Source: Nostoc sp. TCL240-02
GTDB taxonomy: Bacteria; Cyanobacteriota; Cyanobacteriia; Cyanobacteriales; Nostocaceae
Assembly: GCF_013343235.1 (NCBI RefSeq)
Contig: NZ_CP040094.1
Location: 5,885,001 to 5,949,000, forward strand
Length of the DNA stretch: 64,000 nucleotides
Direction: 5' to 3'
Shown: in pieces, positions 45,675 to 56,500 of the stretch
Layout: each line of letters opens with the position of its first letter
How positions within the stretch are numbered: position 1 is the first letter of the stretch
Position numbers and translations under genes: made by a program
Notes under the pieces: generated by a model
What the model was told of the DNA's origin: nothing
Seen by the model: only the letters and a program-made list of their open reading frames with translations
The model's database searches: none

Positions 45675-45939
45675 TCTTAAAAATTATGAGTTATGAATTG
45701 AGAATTAAACTGCTATAACTGTCTTGATTCTAACTTTAATTCCCATTTCAGTAGGTTCCCATCTCTAGCAATTTGTTACATTTCTAGTTTTTCCAAAATG
45801 CGAATTGAGGCAACACACCATCTGGAGAATGAGGGATAATTCTCTTGAGTTCTCGCCCAGTAAAGCAAAATTGACCAGTACTTTTACCGCTTCAAAAGTG
45901 AATCCTTGTCTGTTGTAATGCGTAAACCAGGATTTTTTA

Positions 45940-46446
45940 TCACACGCTACTTGTGTCAGCATAACCTTGGATATTTTCTGGATCAAACTGACGTAATATT
46001 CGGGTCGCTTGCCGAGTGAGAGTTTCAGAGCCTTGAACGGCAACTAAGTATTTACCCGCGTCTAAGCGGTTTCGATAAGGCAAGGCATCACCACTACCGA
46101 CAAGTAAACCGACTCCGCCACCCACAACCACACCACCCATAGCACCACTAGCAGCACCCAGCAGTCCGCCAACGATGTGATTGCCAATTTCACCCGCCCA
46201 GGCAAAAGTATCTAAACCCGTGATGAGGCTGAATGTAAAACCTGCAAAAAAGCCAAATGGTATCAGCCAGGTTGCCATCAGTTGTGCTTGCTTTTTGGCT
46301 TGGTCTTTGGGGTCAATTAAGCCAAACTCGTCAGCCGTTTTATAGCCCTTCCCCAAGATAGTACTGTTTATGCCTTCTTCTTCTAAAGCTAAGTAAGCAG
46401 CTTCGGCTTGAATGCGGTCTGGTAATACGGCAACAAGGTAATTCAT
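45940..46446 (-). CDS. Glycine-zipper membrane protein, hypothetical
   Basis: A 168-residue protein. The N-terminus (YLVAVLPDRIQAEAAYLALEEEG) and C-terminus (YLVAVQGSETLTRQATRILR) look like two halves of a small ferredoxin-like or stress-protein fold, flanking a central membrane part: LMATWLIPFGFFAGFTFSLITG and a Gly-zipper helix (GGLLGAASGAMGGVVVGGGVG, residues about 94-113). Similar proteins are found in many cyanobacteria, sometimes noted as stress induced. No specific function can be stated. Confidence 0.75.
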   Translation of the reverse strand: MNYLVAVLPDRIQAEAAYLALEEEGINSTILGKGYKTADEFGLIDPKDQAKKQAQLMATWLIPFGFFAGFTFSLITGLDTFAWAGEIGNHIVGGLLGAASGAMGGVVVGGGVGLLVGSGDALPYRNRLDAGKYLVAVQGSETLTRQATRILRQFDPENIQGYADTSSV

Positions 46447-46813
46447 TGATTTTACAATTTGTCTAATATAAGTTTTGCCTTAATTAACAGCGTATCAGTC
46501 TTGGTCGAATCGATCTTACATTGGGTAGGAGTTTGGAGTTAAGAAAGGCTTTGATTCTTATACCATTTCTTTGTGAGGCTGCGCCAAACCCTTTTAACTT
46601 CTTTCTTTGTGTCCTTTGCGTCCTTTGCGGTTCGTTTTTCTTTCTTTTACTTATGGTTTAGCGCATCTTCATAGAGAATTGGTATTACTTCCCTTCCATT
46701 GTAGAGAAGGGATTGGGCGTTAGGTCTGTATTAAACTCAACTGCAAATTGCGTAGGCGTAGCCCGCCGCACGCATCACGCAAGTTAAGCATTAGTTAAAT
46801 ATATATGGGCTGA
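46447..46813. other. Intergenic region, 367 bp, repeat-rich
   Basis: Holds the MITE-like element 46559..46685 and, near 46750-46785, a dispersed GC-rich repeat (GCGTAGCCCGCCGCACGCAT). No gene seen. Confidence 0.5.
46559..46685. mobile_element. 127-bp MITE-like element with imperfect 30-bp inverted ends
   Basis: The left end (ATACCATTTCTTTGTGAGGC) and the complement of the right end (ATACCAATTCTCTATGAAGA) pair imperfectly over about 30 bp. The interior carries the TCCTTTGCGTCCTTTGCGG repeat also found in the element at 6122..6212. Non-coding. Confidence 0.6.
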
Positions 46814-47191
46814 TCACTTGAGCGAATCTAGTGGCTCACAAAAATTGTTTACGCCTTGTTTGAGAACATATATCAAAACTGGCGTTGCCAAAATCGTGGG
46901 AAATGTCGGCATTGCTTTTAGATTTTCCATCATCTTTTGAGGTGAAGTATTAAGCAAATCTTCCCGGTATTCTTGTTCGCAAATAACCACACGCCATTTT
47001 CTAGCCAAGGCATCTAACCACTCAGAATTTGCTCTTTCTGGTTGTTGTCCTGCTCTAATAGCTAGCGTCATTGCCGCATCTTCTAAATCTCCATCACAGT
47101 CTTCAATCAAATCCAGCGCTTCCATATCGCTAGGATCGTCAGCCAATTGAGAGCGAAACTGTGCAATTTCTTGAGATGTTACTTTAGTCAT
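46814..47191 (-). CDS. Conserved hypothetical protein
   Basis: A 125-residue soluble protein. The N-terminal part has acidic helices (EIAQFRSQLADDPSDMEAL, EDCDGDLEDAAMTLAI), and the C-terminal part has a hydrophobic helix (AMPTFPTILATPVLIYVLKQ). The pattern is familiar from cyanobacterial genomes, but no function is known to me. The ATG is preceded by a weak ribosome binding site. Confidence 0.68.
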   Translation of the reverse strand: MTKVTSQEIAQFRSQLADDPSDMEALDLIEDCDGDLEDAAMTLAIRAGQQPERANSEWLDALARKWRVVICEQEYREDLLNTSPQKMMENLKAMPTFPTILATPVLIYVLKQGVNNFCEPLDSLK

Positions 47192-47373
47192 GAGTCTTTG
47201 ACAAGGCTAGCGAGCGAACATTCAGTTATGCTACATCATTTTACAAAATTCCTGTTATGCGTTTTCGCAGCACTTTCAAAATTCAAAATCTCTTTGAGAA
47301 AGTTCAGTTAAGAATTAAACTGTGCCATATTTAATTTTCATTTAGAGAGCGCTCATGTTGCCCACCTCACAAA

Positions 47374-47496
47374 GTAATACTTTTCGGTTAAGGGTAAACG
47401 GGAAAGGGAAAGGGTTTGAATTTCTCTTTCCCCATTGCCCTTTAACGTTTCCCCACACCAAAAGAGAGATTATTGGGTTTATCCGAAAAGTATTGC
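47374..47496. mobile_element. 123-bp MITE-like element
   Basis: Inverted ends GTAATACTTTTCGGTTAA (47374-47391) and the complement of GCAATACTTTTCGGATAA (to 47496), 16 of 18 matching. The interior has a second palindrome (AACGGGAAAGGGAAAGGG versus CCCTTTAACGTTTCCCC). Non-coding. Confidence 0.7.
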
Positions 47497-47717
47497 CCCA
47501 CAAAGACTGATAAGCTGTTGTGTTTTTAATTTGCACATTGAGACAGCAGGGGAGCAGAGGGGCAGAGGGGAGGGTTTACAGGTTTTACCTAAGAGATTAT
47601 GAGGCAACTTGTAGGCGCGACAGCTTATTTAATTAGGTTATGCAATTAAATCACTTTCAGATGAACAGTGGGAATTTTAGGTGTGTAGAGAGTTAAAATT
47701 CCGGTCTTTTTTACTAA

Positions 47718-47743
47718 AAAGCCTCATCTTTCAATGAGGCTTT
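47718..47743 (-). terminator. Intrinsic terminator of hgdD
   Basis: Perfect stem AAAGCCTCAT / ATGAGGCTTT with a 6-nt loop, followed on the minus strand by TTTAGTAAAAAAG. It lies 35 bp after the hgdD stop codon. Confidence 0.75.
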
Positions 47744-47777
47744 CAGAATTTTTAATTGAGAGGTTAAGTCAGCAGTA

Positions 47778-49979
47778 CTAGCGTAGCGCTCTGAGGGTAA
47801 CAGATCGTTGTAACTGAGCTAAAGCGCGGTTGTAATCCAAAATTGCTGTGACTCGATTACCTTCAGCCCTTGTGAGGTCGTTTTCAGAGTTAATAACATC
47901 AGTTTGAGTTCCTACACCAGCTTGGAATCGCAAACGCGCTAAACGTAGAGCTTCTCTAGCTTGTTCTAAAGCGGTGTTAGAGGTTTGAACATTCTCCAAA
48001 CTAGATTGCTGGGTAGAATAGGCTTGTTCTACCTGAAAGCGAATTTGGTTGCGCTGTTCAGCAAATTGAGTTTCTGCGATCGCAATATTAACTCTAGACT
48101 GAGCTGCTCTTGCTCTTGCCGCTCCCCCATCATACAAATTGATGGTTGCTCTAACTCCCAATGAATAACCATCAGTAACGCTGACATTATCATTGAACTG
48201 GTCTAGTAGGTTGTAACTGCCTACCAAACTAACTTGAGGGCCTAGTTCTGCAAGAGCCTGTCTACGCTGTTGTTCGCTGATATTGCGTTGTGCCAACTGC
48301 TGTTGCAATTCTGGACGATTTTGATAAGCCAGCACAATACTTTGTTCTAGTGTTGGGTTCCAAAGACCAGCTAATTGTACAGGGTCGGCGGCACTGATAT
48401 TTATCCCCTGCGGCAAACTTATCCGAGTTGCTAATTGACGACGGGAAATTGCCTGCTGCGATCTAGCATTAGTCAAATCTTGTTGAGCATTTGCTAAATT
48501 CACCTGCGATCGCAACACATCAAACCGCGTACCAACCCCAGCTCGCTCTAAAGCTTCCGCATCACGCAAACTAGCCTCAGAGTTTTGCACAGCCGACTGA
48601 GCAATACGTACTTGTTCATCCGCTTGTTGCAGATTGTAGTAGTCAGTGGCAACATTCAAACGGATTGTTTCAGACTGAGTTTCTACAGCCAATTCATTGA
48701 AACGTACCTGTTCTTCAGCCGCTCTGATGCTAGCTTGCACTCTCCCAGAAGTATAGATGTTATATGACAGCTGTGCTTGACCGGAAAAAGATGTACTAGC
48801 TTCATCTGGCGATGAGATACCCGTCTGTTGTTCTTGAAGTTTCGACGAGAGCTGACTACTGGCAGACTGACTACGAGTAATATCAGCGCTAATTCCCAGA
48901 GTTGGCAATAAAGCAGCTTGTGCCTCACGTAGAGCCGCTTTATTGCGTTCTAGCTCTAATATCGACACCTGTAAATCGTGATTGTTACGCCGTGCTAGCT
49001 CCAGAGCTTGTGCCAAAGTAATTGGCTGATTTCCCTTAAGTGTCACTTCCTCCGGTTTGGTAGGAAATTGCAAGGGATTTGAGCTAGGAATCAGGTTATC
49101 GGGAATTTTCACCGGCCCTGATGGCACAGGAGTTATGGTTCTCGGCACAGTGGAAGGTTGCACTGTCCCTGATGGTGCAGGAGTTACGGTTCCTGGCACA
49201 GTGGGAACCTGTGTCGAATTTGCCGGAATCGGGGTATTATTCTGAGCAATGCGGCCGATAGCATTTTGTTGTAAACAGGTGCTTGAAGCCAGTAGCAAAG
49301 TCGCTGAGGAATCAGTCTTGCTTTTCCCTGACTCCTGTGGGCATCTTGGCGCTGACAACAGTTTTGCTGATTCTCCACCTGTAGCTGAAGTTTGTAAAAA
49401 TGTTTGCAACTCAGTAACAGCATTTTTCTTTTGAACCACTGGCTGCTGTGCAGCAGACAGGGATAAAATTTTTCTTTGGACAGAAGAAGGTTTTGAAGTG
49501 TAGTTGGGAACTACTATACTCTCTGATTTCTGCCCAGAAATGCTTGAGCTACTCTGTTTTTGGTTATTTTGAGCAGAACGGCTAACATCTAGCTGTTGGG
49601 AAGAATTAGAGGTAGGTGTCAAACTGACAAATCTACCTTCATCTTTCTTAAGTACTTGTTTTATTGGCACAACAGTATTTCCAGCCGTAAATACTGGAAT
49701 ACTGTTATTACTTAAAGGCTTCATACTAAGTTTAGTAAAACCAAAACCAGGTAGTAGGGTTGGAACACTAACATTTGCACCATGCGGCAATTGCGTATTC
49801 ATCATATCCACAACCGAGCTTTGACCATAAGTAGAAGTCAAAACACTAGGAGAAGAAGCCAGCTGTACCCCAGTTAGTTTTACAGTACCAGCCCAAGCAG
49901 GCTGAGTTGTTAAAACCGCTGCCGTGACACCAGGCAAGAAGCTATAGAATAATTGCTGTCCTTTCACCGCATCCCTCAC
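47778..49979 (-). CDS. hgdD: TolC-type outer membrane channel (HgdD)
   Basis: A 733-residue outer membrane efflux protein. A signal peptide (residues 1-30, LTTQPAWAG) precedes an unusually long Ser/Pro/Thr-rich region (to about residue 320) with PSTVPRTITPVPSGPVK repeats. The TolC domain follows with two OEP repeats: LAQALELARRNNHDLQVSIL, then coiled coils (NVATDYYNLQQADEQVRIAQ, TNARSQQAISRRQL) and GIRATINLYDGG-like strands (SLGVRATINLYDGGAARA). In Anabaena PCC 7120 the TolC homologue HgdD, needed to export heterocyst glycolipids, sits directly after kaiC, as this gene does. The symbol rests on that shared position, family and length. Confidence 0.88.
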   Translation of the reverse strand: MRDAVKGQQLFYSFLPGVTAAVLTTQPAWAGTVKLTGVQLASSPSVLTSTYGQSSVVDMMNTQLPHGANVSVPTLLPGFGFTKLSMKPLSNNSIPVFTAGNTVVPIKQVLKKDEGRFVSLTPTSNSSQQLDVSRSAQNNQKQSSSSISGQKSESIVVPNYTSKPSSVQRKILSLSAAQQPVVQKKNAVTELQTFLQTSATGGESAKLLSAPRCPQESGKSKTDSSATLLLASSTCLQQNAIGRIAQNNTPIPANSTQVPTVPGTVTPAPSGTVQPSTVPRTITPVPSGPVKIPDNLIPSSNPLQFPTKPEEVTLKGNQPITLAQALELARRNNHDLQVSILELERNKAALREAQAALLPTLGISADITRSQSASSQLSSKLQEQQTGISSPDEASTSFSGQAQLSYNIYTSGRVQASIRAAEEQVRFNELAVETQSETIRLNVATDYYNLQQADEQVRIAQSAVQNSEASLRDAEALERAGVGTRFDVLRSQVNLANAQQDLTNARSQQAISRRQLATRISLPQGINISAADPVQLAGLWNPTLEQSIVLAYQNRPELQQQLAQRNISEQQRRQALAELGPQVSLVGSYNLLDQFNDNVSVTDGYSLGVRATINLYDGGAARARAAQSRVNIAIAETQFAEQRNQIRFQVEQAYSTQQSSLENVQTSNTALEQAREALRLARLRFQAGVGTQTDVINSENDLTRAEGNRVTAILDYNRALAQLQRSVTLRALR

Positions 49980-50070
49980 ACGAAAATCAATCTAGCGGCA
50001 GAAAACCTTTCTTCACCACAGAATATAGCACGATACTAAATTTAGGAAAGAATATACTACGATACTAAAT

Positions 50071-51633
50071 TTAGGGTTCGGAACTCTGTTTGTCTTCAAA
50101 ACGTCTAACAATGCGAGAAAGTTCCGCCTTTTCATCGATACTAACGCGAGTAGGAGCACCGCTGATAATCCGTTCGTAGTTTCTGAAAGAATCTTTAATA
50201 TCGGGCCCGTCGGCAGTGATATTATACTCACGAATGCCCTTATCATGCCAAGACCCGCGCATTTTAAATACGTTAATTGCCCGCGACATTTCTCCACGAA
50301 TTTCTACGTACTGTAACATTAGAATTGTATCGGTAATCGTAGATATATGAGAGTCAGTAATCGAATGCGCTCCTAGAAATTGGTCAGTTGTGTTGGTAAA
50401 GAAACCAGTAATTTCTTCTTGTTTAGCATAACCCGTTACACCAATTACAAACTGCCTAAATGCATTATTGCTCACTCCTCTAGCTAATGCTGATAGGGAA
50501 TCAATGGCAATCCGAGCTGGTTTAAAGACAGCAATTTCTGATTTAATAATTTGTAAATGGTCTTCTAAACCAGTTGATTCAGGATAGGTACAAATTATTT
50601 TTAGTAAACCTTGCTCCTCTAATTCTTCAAAATCAATTCCCCAAGAAGAAGCATTACGAGATAGTTGGGCGCGTGATTCTTCGTAAGCAAATAATATTGC
50701 CTGTTCTCCATTGAGGCAGCCATCTTGAATAAACTTACTCACTAACAAGGTTTTACCAGTACCTGTGGCTCCTGTTGCCAAAATAATAGAATCTTTAAAG
50801 AAACCACCACCGCACATTTCATCTAAGATTTTGACACCAGAAGATACCCTGATATTAGATGAACGCTGAGTTAAACGCATTGCTCCTAGTGGAAAGATGT
50901 TAACTCCTTCATTAGTAATTGTGAAGGGATACTCGCCTTTCATATGAGTTGTACCGCGCAATTTGAGAATTTCAACTGTGCGACGGCGGCGTTCTCCTTC
51001 TAAAACGTTGCGAACAATTACTACATTATCAGAAACAAATTCTTCCACTCCAAAAGAAGCAACGGGGCCATATTCTTCACTGCGTTCAGTGGTAATTACA
51101 GTGGTGACATTCAGTATTTTGAGACGTGCTACTAAGCGAAAAATCTCGCGTCGTACTACTCCCATCGCTTCGTACTGCTGAAATACTGCTGTCATTGAGT
51201 CAATTGAAACTCGTTTAGCTTTGTATTTGCGAATGGCATATTGCAAGCGTTCAATGAGTGCAGAAAGATCAAAATTTCCAACGATATCTTGACCTTCTGG
51301 ATCGGGAGATGCATCAAGAATAAATAACTTGCCTTCTTCGATTAAGCGAGGTAAATTCCAACCAAAAACATGAGCATTTTTAATAATATCGCTGGGTGAT
51401 TCTTCAAAAGTAACAAATACACCTGCTTCATCAAAGTAGGTGATACCGTTATACAGAAACTGAAGAGACAATAAAGTTTTACCTGTACCTGAAGTGCCAC
51501 TGACCAAGGTAGTTCTACCAATTGGTAAACCACCATGACTAATATCGTCAAACCCTTCAATCATCGTGCGAATTTTTTCTACACCCCCATTTTTTGGTGT
51601 CTTATTGGGTTCTACTTGCTTGTTTTGACTCAT
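50071..51633 (-). CDS. kaiC: Circadian clock ATPase/kinase KaiC
   Basis: A 520-residue clock protein with duplicated RecA-like domains. CI has the P-loop GTSGTGKT at residues 46-53; CII has GATGTGKT near residue 290. Each is followed by catalytic Glu pairs (TFEESPSD and AYEESRAQ). The autophosphorylation sites are present in TDSHISTITDT (adjacent Ser and Thr near 431-432). The C-terminal A-loop and tail are intact. KaiC forms the hexamer whose phosphorylation cycle keeps circadian time with KaiA and KaiB. It lies 283 bp after kaiB and 91 bp before hgdD. Confidence 0.99.
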   Translation of the reverse strand: MSQNKQVEPNKTPKNGGVEKIRTMIEGFDDISHGGLPIGRTTLVSGTSGTGKTLLSLQFLYNGITYFDEAGVFVTFEESPSDIIKNAHVFGWNLPRLIEEGKLFILDASPDPEGQDIVGNFDLSALIERLQYAIRKYKAKRVSIDSMTAVFQQYEAMGVVRREIFRLVARLKILNVTTVITTERSEEYGPVASFGVEEFVSDNVVIVRNVLEGERRRRTVEILKLRGTTHMKGEYPFTITNEGVNIFPLGAMRLTQRSSNIRVSSGVKILDEMCGGGFFKDSIILATGATGTGKTLLVSKFIQDGCLNGEQAILFAYEESRAQLSRNASSWGIDFEELEEQGLLKIICTYPESTGLEDHLQIIKSEIAVFKPARIAIDSLSALARGVSNNAFRQFVIGVTGYAKQEEITGFFTNTTDQFLGAHSITDSHISTITDTILMLQYVEIRGEMSRAINVFKMRGSWHDKGIREYNITADGPDIKDSFRNYERIISGAPTRVSIDEKAELSRIVRRFEDKQSSEP

Positions 51634-51916
51634 TGCTTGATAATAAAAGGGTATTAAAAACTGTTGTTTTATTAGTAAAATTTGTACTCAATTTTTCCAG
51701 ACTAATTATAACCTAAATGTTAAGCAAGTAAGGTGTGTTAGGTTACAATATGACAGAGAAATAGCAAAAATAAATAGATTTAATATTTAAAATAAATATT
51801 TTGCTGTCATGCTCTAAGATAAAGGGTAATAAAGCTGTCTTGACTAAAGCAACATAATGCTTTTCCTACACAGTTAAAATTTACTTTATAAACGCTATCT
51901 TGTATCATTAATTATT

Positions 51917-52231
51917 TTACTCTTCAAAATCTGCTTCACTCAGTTCTTCATAAAGCAAATCTAATCCAATCAATACTCTTTCTCGATCTGAAAGATCGCC
52001 GATAATTTTGCGAACGGGTGGAGGCAAAATTTTGGATAATGTTGGCGTTGCCAATATTTTATCTTCTTCTGCCAATTGTGGGCTTTTTAATACATCGATC
52101 ACTTTTAAAGCATAAACACCTTCAAACTCCTGTTCTAAAATATTTTTGAGTGTTTTCAATGCCCGAACTGAATTAGGGGTGTTCCCTGCTACGTAAAGCT
52201 TGAGAACATAGGTTTTTTTGGCTTTAATCAT
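51917..52231 (-). CDS. kaiB: Circadian clock protein KaiB
   Basis: A 104-residue KaiB of standard length: [20 protein letters not shown] at the start, [24 protein letters not shown], then [24 protein letters not shown]. KaiB binds phosphorylated KaiC after switching to a thioredoxin-like fold and sequesters KaiA. An acidic tail ends the protein. It is 93 bp downstream of kaiA on the same strand. Confidence 0.99.
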   Translation of the reverse strand: MIKAKKTYVLKLYVAGNTPNSVRALKTLKNILEQEFEGVYALKVIDVLKSPQLAEEDKILATPTLSKILPPPVRKIIGDLSDRERVLIGLDLLYEELSEADFEE

Positions 52232-52324
52232 ATATTTACAGGCTAGTTACGGATGTGTTCGCACGTTGGTAATAACTAACAGTGTTAGCTTGTTCCAAGT
52301 TAAATATTAATAAATAAACTTATT

Positions 52325-52894
52325 TTATTTAGGAATCGAACTCCTATAGACTTCACATAAGTGAGCCAATATATCTATCAACGTCAGCCGGTAATCAAGT
52401 AAGGTTTCATTGCTTCTTCCTTCTAATTTTAGCTGGATAGAGAATTCTTCAATTACCTCCATGTGAATTTCGATTATTTGGGGCACAGGAATATTAGCAT
52501 AAAATATAGTATTGATAAATTTATCAATCTTTTCTTTGAGTGTTTTGTCTGTGGTAAAATAATTTATAAGTATTAGACTGTAATCTAATTTAAGCTGTCT
52601 TAATAATCCTTGCCTTTCGGCTGGATTCATCTCGTGAAAATGCTGTTGGCTTTTTTGCATCTGGCTGGCAAATACATAGACGTACTTGCTAGTGTATGCC
52701 TTACTGAGATTTTGTTGCGGCCAATTTGGTAAATAGTTGATTGTTGCAGTAACAGGTAAATAGCAAAATTGGGCGATGATCGCATCAATAAATTTCCACA
52801 CCCAAGCAATCCAACCTTTTTGCTTGGCTAAGTCAACTAGTTTATCTAAACATTTGTTAACATCAGGTCGCAGAATCAATATCGGTAATAACAT
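52325..52894 (-). CDS. kaiA: Circadian clock protein KaiA, shortened form
   Basis: A 189-residue KaiA. The C-terminal helical dimerisation and KaiC-binding domain is complete (MNPAERQGLLRQLKLDYSLI, INYFTTDKTLKEKIDKFINT, VPQIIEIHMEVIEEFSIQLK). Compared with KaiA of unicellular species (about 280-300 residues) the N-terminal pseudoreceiver is largely missing; only about 85 residues precede the conserved part. Short KaiA proteins are known in filamentous cyanobacteria (about 100 residues in Anabaena PCC 7120). It stimulates KaiC autophosphorylation. The start at 52894 is the longest ATG frame. Confidence 0.95.
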   Translation of the reverse strand: MLLPILILRPDVNKCLDKLVDLAKQKGWIAWVWKFIDAIIAQFCYLPVTATINYLPNWPQQNLSKAYTSKYVYVFASQMQKSQQHFHEMNPAERQGLLRQLKLDYSLILINYFTTDKTLKEKIDKFINTIFYANIPVPQIIEIHMEVIEEFSIQLKLEGRSNETLLDYRLTLIDILAHLCEVYRSSIPK

Positions 52895-53505
52895 TTACTC
52901 TTTAATCTATCTCCTTGATCGCCTTGACCAAGAAACGTGGGCTGATAAGTTTTGGCTAACGCTTCTAGGGTAATACCTCTTGATGTGCAGTAAACTGGCG
53001 ACTTTACCCCAAAAATAACGCTCTGTGTTCACAGATACTGCAAGAAGGCAGTTCTTGCTGGAGGTGGGAAGTAAGAAAGCTTATGCACTAAACTTAAACT
53101 TTTTAGCTTTTTTCAACTGGATATTTATTTATGCCTGCTTGTGCTAGCAACTCAACAGCTTAATGCAGCAACTGAGTATTAAGACTTAGTAAATCTTTGA
53201 TGGTGAGGTATCTGTCGCTATAAAAGATTTACTACCTAATTTATTGTTTGCATATCTGTATCTATGTATATAAATAGATATATTTTTTAATTTTTCTCCT
53301 TGATAAGATACTTAAACGAACTTAAAGGATTGTCGCATTCTAAATCATTATAATTCCTCAAGGTTCTAAAGCGAATCTTTGGGGCCATAATTGTTGTAGC
53401 CGTCACTATCGATCGGGAGTTTAAATACCAGTAAGACACTGGGGAGGCTAGTTGCTATAAATCAGAAACGTCGCCTCTTGGAAAAATGCACTCGTCTACA
53501 AGCAA
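52895..53505. other. Divergent region between kaiA and the hybrid kinase, 611 bp
   Basis: Should hold the kaiA promoter on the minus strand and the kinase promoter on the plus strand. AT-rich with no repeat or RNA gene recognised. A short plus-strand open frame at 52776-52973 overlaps kaiA antisense and is not called. Confidence 0.45.
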
Positions 53506-56500
53506 GTGTCCGTGAGGGGAAATCCCGTTGTTTTATTTAATGGCGTTGAAATAACCAGAGTTGCTTATATGAGTCTTCTTAGAGGATATGGCTTCAGGCG
53601 AAAAGACCATCAACAGTTGGCAGATGGAGATGCCGGAGGTTCCCACAGGAAGAATGACCCCCAAAGCCCTATGTTAATGCTAGATTACCCGCTTTCTGAC
53701 TTTCAGGCAACCGTAGCTAGCTGCCTCCAAACATCTTCTTTGGCAGTGGTGCTGGAGATTTTTGAGCAAGAGCAGTGCGATCGCTTGGTAGTAGTGAATC
53801 AGCAGCAATGCCCCATTGGATTGCTGTATTCTGTCCGTTTAATCCAAAAATTATTAGCACATAGTGACGATAAAAATCTAAATTTACATCAACCACTCTC
53901 TACTTGGGGTCAAGGTTTAATTGAGCCAATACAGACAATATCAGCTTCTGAGCGTGTAGAGCAATTAAGCTTGCACTTGGGTTATCTACAAGCCGAAAAA
54001 CACCAGAACTTAGATTGGGCGCTGATTGACTCTGATGGTCGATATTTGGGTCTGCTGGATAATTCCCACCTGTTGCGATCGCTGGCTAGGGAACGCATGG
54101 TTGGTTTACAAAGCTCAGGTATCCAGAGGTCGCGCCATGAGTATGATGCTGATGTACAGCCGCCAAATAAAGCAAAATCATTGGGACACCAGCCACTGAT
54201 ACTGTTATTGGAAAGATTGCCTTGGCCTTTAATGTTGCAAACATCTACTGGCGAAGTGTTAACCCGGAATCCCGCCTGGTGGCAGCAATTAGGAGCCTTA
54301 AAAGATCCAGAAGGAGTTAGGCAACAAGTGGAAGCAATACTTGTCCCTAAACCCTCCGAAAAATCTGAATATGTCACCCAACGAGCAATCAAGGTTCATC
54401 CCAATGGCAGGGAGAATGAATATGGTAGTGAAGAGGAACTGACTCAGCAAGAAGCATCACCAGATGCTGTATACAGTCGCTGCTATTTAGATAGTCAAGT
54501 AGGTACTTGTACCTGTGTTGTGGAAGTGCAAAATGGTCAGGAGCGAATCTGGCAGTTTGCCAAAATTCCTTTAGATAGTCCTGAGTTTAAAGTCATGAGT
54601 GCTGAAGCTGAGGTTGTACTCAGCAATGATTTGTGGTTAGTTTTAGCTACTGATGTCACTGAACAGCAGCAGCTTTGCAAAGAATTAGCTGCGAAAAATG
54701 CGGATTTAATTCAACTAAATCGGTTGAAGGACGAGTTTTTAGCTTGTATTAGTCATGAACTCAAAACTCCCCTAACTGCCGTTTTAGGATTATCGCGCTT
54801 GCTGGTGGATCAGCAGTTAGGAGAACTTAATGAGCGTCAAGCCCGTTATGCGGGACTAATCCATCAAAGTGGTCGCCACCTGATGAGTGTGGTTAATGAC
54901 ATTTTAGATTTGACCCGAATGGAAACGGGACAAATGGATTTGACGCTGACACCAGTGAAAATTAGTGCTGTGTGCGATCGCGCCCTATCGGAAGCCAAAG
55001 CCATCCACACTCAAACTACTAAAACAACATCCCAAACTCAAGAAAATACCCGTTCATCTGCTCCCCTATTCTGCCTTTCCATTGAACTAGGTTTAGATGA
55101 AATGGTGGCAGATGAGTTGCGCTTGCGCCAGATGCTAGTACACCTACTTTCCAACGCCTTTAAATTCACTGAAATATCCGGCGAAATTGGGCTGCGGGTA
55201 AGTCGTTGGGAAGGATGGATTGCCTTTACAATTTGGGATACAGGTATTGGCATTCCAGAACACCAGCAACACCTAATTTTTCAAAAATTCCAACAACTAG
55301 AAAATCCCCTCACCCGCCAATTTGAAGGCACTGGTTTGGGGCTAGTATTAACTCGGGCCTTAGCTAGGCTCCACGGAGGAGATGTCAGCTTCTTGTCTCG
55401 TGAAGGCAAAGGTAGCCAGTTTACACTACTTCTGCCGCCCAGTCCCCCGAAAACAGGCTTTTCGGAGCCAGATATGGTAATTAGAGCAGACGAGAAGACA
55501 CGACACCAACAGACACGGGAAAACACCGCAGCCACTCGTCAGCAGATCGGTACGCCTACACAGCATCATCCCGTGAGTTCCCAACGGTTGGTCTTAGTAG
55601 TCGAGGCAGTAGCCCGATATATTGAAGACTTGACCGAAAAACTCAAATCTTTAGGATATCGGGTAGTAATTGCGCGATCGGGGACAGAAGCAGTCGAAAA
55701 AGCTCGGCGCTTGCAACCAATAGCGATATTTTTGAATCCGTTGCTACCCCTGCTGTCAGGCTGGGATGTGTTGACTTTATTAAAATCTGACACCGCAACC
55801 CGTCATATATCTGTAATAGTTACCGCAACGGGGGCCGAAAAGGACAAAGCATTTGCTAATCGAGCCGATGGTTTCTTAAGTTTGCCAGTGGAGCATCAGG
55901 TATTAGCACCAGTTCTCGAAAAATTATGTACTCCACAAGTAGCTCCGCAGGTAGGGTTGGAAAATAGCGCCATTATCCCACCTAAAACACCACTGCGAAT
56001 TCTCAGGTTGGTGAATCCCCAGTTGGAATCAGTCAATCCTCACCCCTCACTTCGAGAACATCGGGTGATTGAAGTAGATGATTTAGATCAGGCAGAACTT
56101 TTGGCGCGGGTATGGCAATTTGATGTCATTTTACTAGATGTCGAAAGTACCACCGCCCAAATTTATCTGCAACAACTAATCCAGCACCCACGTTTGGCGG
56201 CTCTACCATTGGTTACTTGCGATGTTGCAACTACCTTAGTGGCTTCTAAAGTACCAGGGTTATCTGTATATCCTTACTTAACACCATTTAGCAAAGACAA
56301 TAGCAGTCGCATCGAAAAAACAGATGCCTTACTATCAGTACTGCAAATTGCTTCTGGTATTTGCTGCCCTCCTAACATCTTGGTTGTGGATTTGACAATG
56401 CTGCGTGATTTTCCACAGGTAAGACGTAAGCCAGCTAAGGGTTATCGGACAGCAAAAAATTGCTCAATTAGTAGTGAAACTGCTGAAAGGGGATCTGAGT

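Larger units (their letters stand above)
47192..47777. other. Intergenic region, 586 bp
   Basis: Contains the MITE-like element 47374..47496, a purine-rich tract (GGGGAGCAGAGGGGCAGAGG, about 47550) and the terminator of hgdD. A minus-strand open frame at 47342-47536 lies inside the MITE and is rejected. Confidence 0.5.

Noticed and set aside
45765..46043. A 92-codon minus-strand open frame overlapping the Gly-zipper gene
   Set aside because: Overlaps the end of a better-supported gene in another frame and has no protein-like pattern.
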